Positions 34,914 to 45,079 of a stretch of 64,000 bases of DNA are shown here, one piece after another. A model generated the notes under the pieces. That model searched no databases and was not told where the DNA came from. It saw only the letters and a program-made list of their open reading frames with translations. The stretch spans positions 310,001 through 374,000 of the forward strand of contig JAWZSP010000007.1 in NCBI GenBank assembly GCA_034401135.1, written 5' to 3'. A program made the translations under genes and the position numbers. The stretch is from Volutella citrinella (taxonomy: Eukaryota > Ascomycota > Sordariomycetes > Hypocreales > Nectriaceae). Position 1 is the first letter of the stretch, and the number at the start of each line of letters is the position of its first letter.

Positions 34914-36157
34914 GATGAATGATTGTGGTGTAGGCGGCAGAGGAGATGGGAGCAATGGTAGGAGTGGACTGGGACAGCAACGGCCACCCTAATAAGACGT
35001 TGTACTGTGCGGCGCTATTTGTGGAACGGCCGGACATCCGCGGATTCTGTGTCCGGATTATGGTGATTTAACTCCTGCACCGCCCTCATGTGCCATTGCG
35101 GAGGTTGCCCAAGTCAGTTTGCTATTATTAACATGATTAAACGGTCCACATAGCCATCGAGAGGCTATGACGGCTCAACAACCCCAGACCTCGTCTCATT
35201 GCCATCCGACGTTACAGAAACCAGGCAGTGCCGGCCCTGCAGAGAATAAGCTCTTGGCAAAGAAGAGCCCCCGCTGCGGCAGCTTACCAGTCGCGTGATG
35301 CCCATGCACTGGCTGGAGGATGATTGCACGAAATCAGATAATGAGCCATGGCCGAGTATGCAGGCGGGCGGGCTGTGGAGGTGACAGGGGTGTTACTTTG
35401 TTTCAGAAACGCGAAATAAAGCTGGACGGGGCGCTTACACGATGCACCCCCTTAACGCCGATGCGAACGTCTTGGCAGCTTACCGGGGGTCCGCCCCCGG
35501 TACTCCGATGGCCTATTCCACCCTGAAATAAGGATCGATGAGCACAGCCTTATCCAAGGGGGGGTGAGGGAATTAAGCCACCAGCCTCAATGTCCTTGAG
35601 TGGGGGCCAAAACACCATATTTTCCTCGGCCTCATGTCACGCGACCTGATCCAGTAGGATTCTAGGGCCTCTTGAATCCCCATGGGCCCGCAAATCGGGC
35701 TGAGATGAATTGTGAGCACGCGACAGCGCCGACGAGAGCCAGGAAGTCTTGGCAGTCTGGGGCGAAGCAGTGCAGAGCTATCGCCGAAATGACGGGGTGA
35801 TGGCTTTGACTAGGACCCTGGGATGGCGATGCCTTGATGGCAGAAGGATTCGTGATAAGTGCAGTGCAAATTTGCAATGTTGGGTGGCTGGCGGCTATGT
35901 CAATGACTGATGGATTATGGAGGATAGGAGATGAAACTGGGCGCCGTCACATTGACAGAATCTGGGTGGATTATCAAAGGACTGTTGTGAGGCAACACAG
36001 CGAGTTGAAAACAGCGCCACGACATTATGAATTTAGGAATCACCGATTCAGGGGAAACAGAGTTGATCATTTGTTGGCAGAATAGTCTCAAAGCAAGTGA
36101 ACGTAAGTAAACAGAATAGAATACGCCTGATACTGATACAATCCCAAACACACCCTC
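34914..36157. other. Intergenic
   Basis: 1.2 kb without a supportable gene. It contains the promoter of the 34913 gene and the 3' UTR of the 36158 gene. Confidence 0.45.
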
Positions 36158-36559
36158 TCAATCAGCAATGCTGAGATCTTGATTGCAGTTGTACTTTTCG
36201 CCCTTCTTGCCGTCCTCGGGCTTGTCTGGGTTCACGACGCGCCAGCTCTTGACCTTGCCGGCGCTGGGGATCTCGTTGCAGCCAATCTCCCAGTCCATCG
36301 AGTCGATGAAGTTTGCCTCACAGCAGCCCTCCTCGCTGTAAAAGGCCAGGATGTAGTCGTTGTCCTTGTCGTTCTCCCACTTGTTGATGATGGCGACCTC
36401 GTTGCCGTTTGCCTTTTGGCAGCCGTCCTCGAGCTTGAGCACGCGGGAGGCGGATGCCATGCCGGTGCACGACTTGGAGGAGTAGATGGACATGTCGAAT
36501 GCAGTGGTGGATACGGCGAGGGCCACGAGGGCTGATAGGATGTGTGTAGTTGAAGGCAT
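36158..36559 (-). CDS. Small secreted Cys-rich protein
   Basis: Single exon, 133 aa. The signal peptide is about 20 residues ('HILSALVALAVSTTAFD'). The mature part is about 113 aa with six Cys (S-C-T, D-G-C-Q, G-C-C-E, I-G-C-N, Y-N-C-N), enough for three disulfides, and is acidic overall. The segment 'LAFYSEEGCCEANFIDSMDW' followed by 'AGKVKSWRV' resembles a Greek-key crystallin-like motif, and it echoes the C-terminal domain of the divergent neighbour at 37178. Size, Cys content and secretion fit an effector or antimicrobial type protein, but no function is shown. Confidence 0.75.
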   Translation of the reverse strand: MPSTTHILSALVALAVSTTAFDMSIYSSKSCTGMASASRVLKLEDGCQKANGNEVAIINKWENDKDNDYILAFYSEEGCCEANFIDSMDWEIGCNEIPSAGKVKSWRVVNPDKPEDGKKGEKYNCNQDLSIAD

Positions 36560-37177
36560 GTTGGTAATGGTTTTTTTAATGATTTTTCAATGATGAATGG
36601 TGATTGTTTGGGGGATTGTTTGAGCTGGCTTGAGTGTGGATGCCTTCCGGTGGCCGTTTTTCTGATCGTTGGGACGAAGAGAATATCAGGGAGATGTTTG
36701 AGCTTCAGACCGACCATGAGAGAGTACAGACCAAGCCTTCTAAGTTTGTTCGGATTGCATGATGATGGCATAGCCCGTCAGGCACAAGCCTCGGATGCAG
36801 GGACTGGGGTGCTCCGGACGGCCCCCCTTGTCGATGCTTCTTTTTTGTCTTGGCGAAAATGCCTGTGCTCAGCCGCCATACGAGCTTCATATCGACACAC
36901 CTGTCTCCGCATCCATCCTTCACACTGCCACGACGGGGCCATCGCCAGAGCTGACCCGTGTCGCATCGTTTCATATCGCATGGCGCCTAATTTTGGGCTC
37001 AGCCGAGCTCCGGCTAAGAGAGCTTGTGGGCTTTTGTCCAAGATGCCAAACCTGGACATACACATTGTGGCTAGAATAAAACTACCGAGCGCACCGGAAG
37101 TGGGAAGCCTGCAGCACTCGTCTTTGGTTTAGCAGGTGTTTCCCTTTGGCAAGTCGACGCTCAGTAGTTGGCCAACC
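36560..37177. other. Divergent intergenic region shared by two secreted-protein genes
   Basis: 618 bp between divergent starts of the 36559 and 37178 genes; it may serve both. No coding signal. Confidence 0.5.
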
Positions 37178-39121
37178 ATGAAGTATCTTTCCCTCATCTT
37201 TGCTCTATCACTGGCGGCGGATGTTGTCGTGGCCGACAAGACCGCAGACGACGTCGCCAACGCTGCCAATGCCCTCAACCCCGAGGGCCTCAAGGATATT
37301 ACCAATGTCATCAATGATGTCGTCAACATTGGCGGCATTAAAGAAAAGGAGACCAACAACAAACAAAACGATAACAACAACAACAAGGGTGGCAAGTCCT
37401 CGAGCCACTCGTTTGAGGACGTTGCCAACTACTTCATGAAGGAATACGGTATCAAGAAGTTTGCCGAATTTCCCAAGTTTGACTTCGTAGCCGACGAGTG
37501 CAATCAGTGCGCCAACGGCGAGTACAAAGACAAGAAAACGAGCAAGTGCAAGAAGTGCGACAAGGGCAAGGTAGTCAACAGCGCTGGCAACGGCTGCAAC
37601 TGGAAAGACTCGGACTGCCCCGACACCAAGATCCGGCCCAGCGCTGGAAAGTGTGACGCCTGTCCCAAGGGCAAGAAGCCAGATGCCGACGGCAAGAAGT
37701 GCGTCGCCGACAACGAGAATGGCACTCGTGGCAAATGCCCCGAGGGCAAGATCCTCGATCCTGCGGTTGGAGAGCAGGACGAGAAGACGGCCAAGCCCAA
37801 GTGCATCAATGACGACAACAAGAAGTGCCCCTCTGGCAAGGTGGCTGCGTCTCGCAGAAAGGGATCGACCTTTGACGACAAGTATGAGCCCGAGTGCGGG
37901 CCTGACAGCGACCCCGACTTCAAGTGCAAGGACGCCAAGACGTTTGACTACAAGTTCATCCCCTTTGACAGCGACCGCGTGCAGCACAGCTGCCGCTCGA
38001 CTCAGAAGGCTTCGGAGAACAAGAAGAAGAAGTTCAAGGAGCGCACCGACAAGGCCAAGAACAAGAAGGGCGACAAGCAAAAGGACCGCGACCACGACAA
38101 GAGGCGAAGCCGCGCCAGATGGTGCTGGGGCCTCATGGCGGCGACTGGTGGCATCTCCATGACGGAGACGGACCTCAACCCCCTTACGCTCACTGGCATG
38201 TCGGATGAAGACGTCGATGGCATCTTCTCGCTGGCTGCAAACCAGGAAAAGATGCCCACGCCAGAGTTCAACGCCGAGATACCCAACCACGTCGTCGGCT
38301 TCGAGGACGCCGTGTACGGCTACGAGGAGCGTCGGCGTAGCGTCGACAAGCGTACCATTGTGAAGCGCAGCTTCGGAAAGGTGCTCTCTGAGCTCATCAA
38401 GGGTGTGGCCAAGGGCGGCAAGGGCTTCTTCCGGCGCAAGGGCCGCAAGAGCATCTCGTCGACGGCCCGCGAGGGCAGCACCAAGAACCGGCTCAAGGAC
38501 GTCAAGCGCAGCGCAAAGATGGGCAGGGGCAGTCTCAAGGAGGCGCCTAAGCGGGCATCCGAGGCTGTGAGGACCCGGCTCAGGAATAACCCCGTCGTGC
38601 AGCAGATGTTCAAGGACAGGCAGTGGCTGCAGTGTCTCGCGGCAGCGGCGCAGGGTGCCGAGGGCGCGTTTGGCCAGCTCACCAAGAACGAGACCGAGGT
38701 GACGCTCGTGGGCCTCGGCATGCTGGGCCAGATCATGACCATCGACTGGGACCGACAGAAGATCCCCAAGCCGCCGCGAACCAAGGACGAGGAGCAGATC
38801 GTGGTGGGACTGTACGAGAAGGAGGACTACAAGAGCGGCGGCACGATGCAGACGTACGCCGACGGTTACTATCATGGCGACGGCTTCGCGTTTGAGAAGT
38901 GCACGCCGGCGACCTGGATCCGCGAGGAGTACAAGAAGGGCTTCAAGAGCTTCAAGGTCGAGGGCGGTTGTTGTAAGTTCTACAGCGACAAGGAGTGCAA
39001 GAAGGACAAGGGCCTGTTTGCGGCGTACAACCGCAAGCATGGCAAGTTGGGTGGCGATGACAAGAACTCCATTGAGAGTTTCTGGTGCACGTACAACGAC
39101 GGGTGCCCGGGTGCGCCGTAG
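37178..39121 (+). CDS. Secreted multi-domain Cys-rich protein
   Basis: Single exon, 647 aa from the ATG at 37178. An in-frame ATG at 37136 would spoil the signal peptide 'YLSLIFALSLAADVVVADK'. Residues about 105-275 are Cys-rich repeats of the type C-x2-C...C-x2-C ('CNQCANGEYKDKK', 'CKKCDKGKV', 'CDACPKGKK', 'KCPEGKIL'), reminiscent of furin-like or TNFR-like knots. Then come a Lys-rich stretch, a middle segment with several dibasic sites ('VDKR', 'IVKR', 'FFRRKGRK'), a helical hydrophobic segment ('WLQCLAAAAQGAEGAFGQL') and a C-terminal Cys domain ('EGGCCKFYSDKEC' to 'SIESFWCTYNDGC'). I know no family with this full architecture. It is divergent from the small Cys-rich gene at 36559, which shares the last motif. 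Confidence 0.8.
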   Translation: MKYLSLIFALSLAADVVVADKTADDVANAANALNPEGLKDITNVINDVVNIGGIKEKETNNKQNDNNNNKGGKSSSHSFEDVANYFMKEYGIKKFAEFPKFDFVADECNQCANGEYKDKKTSKCKKCDKGKVVNSAGNGCNWKDSDCPDTKIRPSAGKCDACPKGKKPDADGKKCVADNENGTRGKCPEGKILDPAVGEQDEKTAKPKCINDDNKKCPSGKVAASRRKGSTFDDKYEPECGPDSDPDFKCKDAKTFDYKFIPFDSDRVQHSCRSTQKASENKKKKFKERTDKAKNKKGDKQKDRDHDKRRSRARWCWGLMAATGGISMTETDLNPLTLTGMSDEDVDGIFSLAANQEKMPTPEFNAEIPNHVVGFEDAVYGYEERRRSVDKRTIVKRSFGKVLSELIKGVAKGGKGFFRRKGRKSISSTAREGSTKNRLKDVKRSAKMGRGSLKEAPKRASEAVRTRLRNNPVVQQMFKDRQWLQCLAAAAQGAEGAFGQLTKNETEVTLVGLGMLGQIMTIDWDRQKIPKPPRTKDEEQIVVGLYEKEDYKSGGTMQTYADGYYHGDGFAFEKCTPATWIREEYKKGFKSFKVEGGCCKFYSDKECKKDKGLFAAYNRKHGKLGGDDKNSIESFWCTYNDGCPGAP

Positions 39122-39570
39122 AGGCTGAGGACTAGGCCGTGTATGATAGCCGCATGCGGTAGGAGGTAGTGTGAGAGCTGTCCGGCATCCCAATCCATCC
39201 CTGAGCCTTGTCCGGGAGATGCGGATGATCCATACAATAGACAGCACAGTAGCGAGTTGACAGTTTCACATTCATTCACACAGATCCGCGTATCCAATGT
39301 GCGAAGCCCGGAGAGAATGAACTCCGCCACAAACACCGATCTGATGGGGGCCGCAGCATCCATGATCCTTGCGCCGGGGTGTCAGCCGTGTTCAGCTCCG
39401 CTCAGCCCCCCCCTCCTCCACACCAGAATCCTGCCGATGGCCCTGCTGCATCGTCATGGACCGTACCTCTGTGAATAAAACACGCCCCCCCGAGACACTT
39501 TATTTTCTATCCATCTCCAAGATTACCCTCCCAGAATCCCAGATCCCACATTCTCTCCCAGCTGCCGACA
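39122..39570. other. Intergenic, promoter of F-box gene
   Basis: No coding signal. Confidence 0.5.
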
Positions 39571-41151
39571 ATGCCACCCTCCGAATTGTCCGCACTACCG
39601 CCCGAGATCTTGGCAAATGTCCTGTCATGGCTGCCCCCGCGGCTGCTGCGCGAGATGCGCCTGCTCGGCCGGGCCATGAGCGCCCTCGCGACTCCACACG
39701 TCTTCCGATGCGTGCGGCTCAAGGTCTACGGGGACTCCCCCGCCAACTTCATCCGCATCGCCAGCACGCCGCGCCTGCGCAGCCTCGTCAAGGAGGTCAC
39801 CTGTGATACCTGGATGGGCTTTGGCGAGTCTCGCTTTGACGAGGACGAGTTTCCTGCCGACTTCATGCTGGCCCTGCAGCATCTCCGCTTCCTGCAGCAC
39901 CTGGAGTGCCTTCATTTGCGCTTCGAGGAGGGCTGTGGGTATGAGGGCACTGATGCCGAGTATGACAATGTGTATCCCTTCGAGTTTCGGCTCAGGGTGC
40001 TCCACACAATGTTCAACTGCCTGGCTGGCACATGGACACTTGATGCGCAAAAGGCAATCGATGAACAGTTAGACCTTGATATCGATCAAAAGGACGAGGA
40101 TGAGGCCGACAACGAGGCCGAATGCAAGGCCATCTCGCTCAAGACCCTGACAGTCTCCAATCTGGCTGGCTACCCCGTCACCGACCTCACAGACTCGGAA
40201 GCCTTCAAGGCGGTGATGGCGTCGTCCAAGCTCACCGACCTGAAGCTCAACATCACTCTGGAGACGGAGAGCTCTGACAAGATCCCGCTCTTTGATAAGC
40301 CGGGGCGCTACCGCTTCTTCGAGTCGCTGCCCTCGACATGGCTCTCCCAGCCTGCAGCAGCAAACCTGCAGCACCTGTCACTTTACTGCAGCGAATACTG
40401 GGGATGGAATCCCAAACTGGACCTCCGCTCCATCGGGTTCCGGAGTCTTCGGACACTGGCACTGGGGCGGTACACGTTTAGCCACGAGTGGCAAGTTGAC
40501 TGGATAGCCTCGCTGGGCCTCGAGGAGCTCTACCTGGACGACTGCACAGTCCTATACAAGGTCACCATGACGGTTGATCTAGACGAGGAGCAGTACCCGC
40601 CCCGAGGCTGGTACGGGAACCGGGTGATGGGCGCGGACGGCCTGCGAACGTATGCCTTCTCGCTGCGATGGCACGCCATGTTCGACTCCTGGCGCCAAAA
40701 GATGACGAGCCTACGGGTATTCAGGTTTGGCATCGGGCAATGGGACGAGGCTCCGATGGAGACATACATGGCCCACAGGCTTGCGATAAAACGGCCAGAG
40801 GAGAAGTACCCCGGCGAGCTGTTCCCGGAGGAGAGGGTGCCCCATGAAGTCGAGGCTCATCAGTTTCAACACAATGCGTTCCGCTATTTCGGGTGTCCAC
40901 CGCCACAGCATGGAGCAGGCGAGGCTAGCAATTACAAGGACGCCGATCTGGAGAGATACGCGCTCGGCACAGGCATGCGGCCCGGCGAGCTGTTCTACAG
41001 GGCGTGGTATGACTTCGACTGGGACGAGGGAGATGACGGGATCGAGGAGGATGGCCTGGAGGAGAGGGATGCAGCCGCGCTCGAACGATTGGTGGCGGCA
41101 GTGCAGTCGGGACGGAGTGCAGATGTAAGCGGAAGCAAGCAGATAGCGTAA
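39571..41151 (+). CDS. F-box protein
   Basis: Single exon, 526 aa. The N-terminus 'SELSALPPEILANVLSWLPP' followed by 'LREMRLLGRAMSALATPHVF' is a standard F-box (about 5-45), which docks on Skp1 in SCF ubiquitin ligases. The rest is a long region with irregular leucine-rich repeat character ('LQHLRFLQHLECLHLRFEEG', 'LRSLVKEV', 'LQHLSLYCSEYWGW') and an acidic interval near 165-185, probably the target-recognition part. The C-terminus is acidic. Such genes are numerous and fast-evolving in filamentous ascomycetes, and the target cannot be inferred. Confidence 0.85.
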   Translation: MPPSELSALPPEILANVLSWLPPRLLREMRLLGRAMSALATPHVFRCVRLKVYGDSPANFIRIASTPRLRSLVKEVTCDTWMGFGESRFDEDEFPADFMLALQHLRFLQHLECLHLRFEEGCGYEGTDAEYDNVYPFEFRLRVLHTMFNCLAGTWTLDAQKAIDEQLDLDIDQKDEDEADNEAECKAISLKTLTVSNLAGYPVTDLTDSEAFKAVMASSKLTDLKLNITLETESSDKIPLFDKPGRYRFFESLPSTWLSQPAAANLQHLSLYCSEYWGWNPKLDLRSIGFRSLRTLALGRYTFSHEWQVDWIASLGLEELYLDDCTVLYKVTMTVDLDEEQYPPRGWYGNRVMGADGLRTYAFSLRWHAMFDSWRQKMTSLRVFRFGIGQWDEAPMETYMAHRLAIKRPEEKYPGELFPEERVPHEVEAHQFQHNAFRYFGCPPPQHGAGEASNYKDADLERYALGTGMRPGELFYRAWYDFDWDEGDDGIEEDGLEERDAAALERLVAAVQSGRSADVSGSKQIA

Positions 41152-41937
41152 TCTCGCAAAATGACCTGGAATTCTGTCAGAATCAGCCTTCAAGGTGGCC
41201 CAACTCCGCCGTTGTACAGCCGCACGCACATAAGCGTAGTCATAGCCATCTCACTGCATGCTCTGCCACAACTTTGTTCTTGGCAGACCATGCAAGGATG
41301 GAATTAAGGTGACTGACTCTGTCTGCTGGTTCGGATAACTGAGAGCTGCAAACACCCGGGCCTTGCATGTTTCAGATGTCGTCCTGATCCGCGGGGCTGG
41401 GCAGGTAGGATCGGGATATGCTTGTTTGCCTGTGGATATCCCGAATTCTCGAATCCCACGGTGCCTGCATTGCCGATACGCGCTTGGCTATTTTTGACCC
41501 AGTGGCACGCGACACTGAGGCCATTCACAGCCGCTCACACAGCCACGGCCAACAGCACACGCCCCCCCCCCGGCCCCCCACAGATATCTTAACACCGATT
41601 GTGGGCCAGGGTTTATTAACGGAAAGTGGGCCAAACGACAGAACAGACATCCGCATTCCGACAGGGCAGTGCTGTTTGGTCGCGTGAGCCTCATGCTGCC
41701 GAGTCCTTGCCTCGGGGTGGCAGGTTGAGGGATCGGGTCCACCATGCACCATGGCCATGTTGAGGGAAATGATGGGCCGGCCCGAGTGAAAAGAGGAGAG
41801 ATCAAATAAAAACCCTGGGGCCCTGGGGAGGAGTCGGGCTGGACAACACCACTGCATGCTCTTTCGTTGAGCCTATAGCCTGCCTGCCACTGGATTCATC
41901 TGGCCTCGTGGGCGAATAGTTGCTTCACTGCTTCACT
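41152..41937. other. Intergenic
   Basis: No gene seen. A C-rich homopolymer-like run lies near 41561-41580. Confidence 0.5.
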
Positions 41938-43430
41938 ATGAAGACATCAGAGCTCCTCGCTTGGGCATTCCTTGCCCTGCCCGCCTCGGCATCGGTGCTG
42001 TCGGGAGACGCCGACTACATCTCCTGGCTGAGCCGGCGCTCGGGCGACGACGGCCTCAACTGGCTTGAGCAGCGGGAGAAATGGGACAAGGACCCCGTCC
42101 AGTTCTGCCAGTCTCCCAGCGCCGCCGGCGAGAAGCTCGAGTTCCTCGGCCTCAAGTTCAAGAGCTCGGGCGCCTACCTGAAGAAGTGGCGCGGCAAGAC
42201 GCCTCCCGTGATGGCCTACACGCCCAACTCGGCGAGCCTGTCTGACTACAAGCTCAACGAGCTCAAGGATCCTGACCCGAACAATTTCGATACAGCAAAG
42301 CACGCGTCTGAGTGAGTGTTTTTTTTGGTACAAGGCAGGCTCTTCTGCTTGCCTCGCTCTTGTTTTTGCTTGTTCTGACGGAATCCAACAGACACATTCT
42401 GGAGCATCAGCTGCTCAAGGAGTTTGCGCGGACCAGCCACCTGATCCCCAAGTACTTCTTCAGGGACTGGAAACGGGCCGCCAAAGCGGCTGGCTACAAG
42501 AATGACGCGACGGAGAGGGCGAAGCCCAAGTGGGACTATTGCACATATGTCCGCTTCTGGTGGGGGTCGGACTCGAAGAAGATCAAGGTCGGCAGCATCG
42601 ACGAGTTCCCCATGGCCGGTGTCGTCTACAACATCCCAAACAACAAGGCCTACGAGAGGGAGCTGGAGCTCCTCAGCAAGGCCATCAACACGCGCAAGGA
42701 AGGGTGAGTACTGCAAGTTTGTCGTGCTGAATACGTGCACTAACTGGTGTTGTTGTTGTTGGCTAGATTGTTCAACCCTGGTGTTTTCGGCGAGAAGAAG
42801 AGGAAGATTGCGATTGACGAGGGTAACCTGAAGAAGTGGATAAATGGTGACAAGATTGACGATTTTTTGAAGCCCATGAGGGAGGTACTCATGTCCATTG
42901 CATACGTAGGTCATGGACAGCGAGAGTTGAGTGCAGGGCCTTGTCACACAGCTAACACGCACGGATAGATGAGGAATGCCCACATCAAGGATGTATTCAA
43001 GAGACAGGCCGAGCGAATCGGCGACCACTTGTAAGTTGACACAGCAGGAGAAGGAGCAGCGGACAACTAATACGTCGGGCCGGCAGTGACAAGATCGAGG
43101 ACGAAATGGTCAAGAAGAGCTTCTCCATCAACAACGCCGAGGACTACGAGAGGATGAAGCTCGGCGACGAGTGGCGCAAGTACATTTTCAGGATGACCGA
43201 CTTTGCCATCCAGGACGCCCACGGTACGGTGACGGGTAAACCCTGACTCTTCCTGGACGCTGGCTGACACGAAAGATGCAGACATCCTGGCCCTCTGGGT
43301 GCCCAAGGCGGTTGCCAAGTGGGGTTCGCGCAACAATGCAGGCGTGACTGAAATGCAAAAGCAGTACAACGACCTGCTCGCCAGCCCGTGGGACAATCCC
43401 CTGCCGGGAGACTGGGAGCGGTTGGTATGA
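41938..43430 (+). CDS. Hypothetical secreted protein, six exons
   Basis: Exons: 41938-42311, 42392-42703, 42767-42884, 42969-43030, 43087-43223 and 43282-43430, giving 383 aa. All five introns (56-84 bp) have GT/AG ends and several have clear CTAAC or CTGAC branch points. The signal peptide is 'LLAWAFLALPASASVLSG'. The segment 'ASEHILEHQLLKEF' followed by 'YCTYVRFWWG' and later 'NALLASPW'-like helices resembles, loosely, the region that follows the catalytic domain in fungal killer-toxin-like GH18 chitinases. No chitinase catalytic motif (DxxDxDxE) is present, so a stand-alone domain of that type is only a suggestion. It is rich in Lys and Trp and has few Cys. Confidence 0.75.
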
Positions 43431-45079
43431 GTGGGAGGCAGGGTGTTTTTATATTTATATTTTGCTGTGGGATTCGGCGCGGGAGACCAGCGGGTTGAGT
43501 GGCACTGCTGGAGAACAGCAGTCTGCCCCAATAAAGAACAATTCATCATCTGTCCTGCATGCTCTGTGATGTTGATAGATGTTGATCGGGATCAAGGCGA
43601 CTTCCCTGGTGGACGCTAGGCCAAAACGGGAATCACGATCAGCATCATGGTCGTTTCGTTTCTGAGATTGTCCCCACTGATCTACGATTCAGCGTTGCAG
43701 CGTGGAATTGTCGGATGCGATGATCCCGACGTCTTCATGGGGCAATTCGTACAACTGTCTCCTACGGCATACGGCATAGCGGCGCCTGAGACTGCTGCAT
43801 TGGTTCAGGAGAAGCGAGGCGACGGCTGGCTAATCCGGGTTGGAGAACGAGAGTCATGGACTCGTCCCTCAGAGGAATAGCCAGAGTGTGTGTCCCATAT
43901 TTAAGGGGGGGGGGGGGTACATACCCCGGGAGTGGCGCACCTCGGCTGTGATAACGCTAGACTTAGCGCTGTGTTAGGCCAAACAATGGAGGGAAAGCTC
44001 CCAGTTGGCCCGAGGATGCTTGAATGTCGGAAGAATGCCGCGTGGTCTTCATGTGGCATCGGGCGCAACCACGAGGTGTGACGGCGGGTGGCCGCACCAA
44101 GGATCGATTGCGACAGGATGTTGCAAGACAGTATATCCGACACGTTGGGACTGAGACATGGGGCATTGGCTCCCACACATGAGATGTCGAAGACGAACAG
44201 AGCCCTGCTCCAGCGATGCAGAAAGCCCCCGCCGTCTCTGCCAAGGCCTTCCACTGTGACCCGTCCTATACAGTGTCCTTTGTCCAGAGATTATCCGTGG
44301 ATAATTAGGAACTAACGACACCAACAATAGCGGCGCGCCAAGGGAGTCGCGGGGTTAGCAACGAAGCAGCCATAAGGCGAAGCACCACGATGCCATTGGA
44401 GGAGAGGCACCAACCCCTGGGCCCGCCCCAGGTGGGTATTGGCTGATCTCCCGAGGTGGATCTTCCCCAATGCCCCATTGTCAATCCTGGCTGCATCTCC
44501 CCCATCATCCCCCCCATGAGTCGTCCCCGTCTGACCCTCTGCCTCCGCCTTCTGCATCTCACTGGTTGTATTTGCAGCTCAGCTCAGCTTAGTTCAGCCC
44601 AGATATGACCATGTGACCAGTCCGACGTCCATGTTGACTCAAGTACCGTGCCATTGCAGCATCTCACTGCGACATGGTCCGCAGCAGCGATTGAACGATC
44701 TGCAAGGACCAGCGCCTGAACCCGCCAGCTCCTGAGACTACCGGTACTCACGGATCTATGCAGCAACGCTGGCCCCAATATTTGGCCTCAGCCCTTGCCC
44801 CGGGTCTCAGTTGGCCGCATGCTAAGTCGCACCAGACTGCCAAGCACCCTCAGCTAGCCACAAGCGGCATGACCTGCTGGATCTGGGAGCCATATCGTCT
44901 CCATCACGTCTCCATAATGTCAAGCGCTGAGTGAGATGAACGGCTGCAGCACGTATGACCTATAGCCCGAGGTGGGAGGGAGCTTGGGCAAGTAGAAAAG
45001 GTATACTGATGCCTCCCTTGCGTGGTCCTTGACTACCTGACCACCACCTCTCCGACATCACACACCGCGTCCGTTCGCC
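43431..45079. other. Intergenic
   Basis: 1.6 kb. A G13 homopolymer lies at 43905-43917. No supportable ORF or RNA. The end is the GMC promoter. Confidence 0.5.

Noticed and set aside
37208..39247. 679-aa open frame antisense to the secreted Cys-rich gene
   Set aside because: Shadow frame produced by GC-rich codon bias; Leu/Val/Ala-rich, no domain, while the sense frame has signal peptide and Cys pattern.
43905..43917. G13 homopolymer (also C and G runs near 20095, 32275 and 41565)
   Set aside because: Simple homopolymers in non-coding DNA; possible sequencing-length errors, no further structure.
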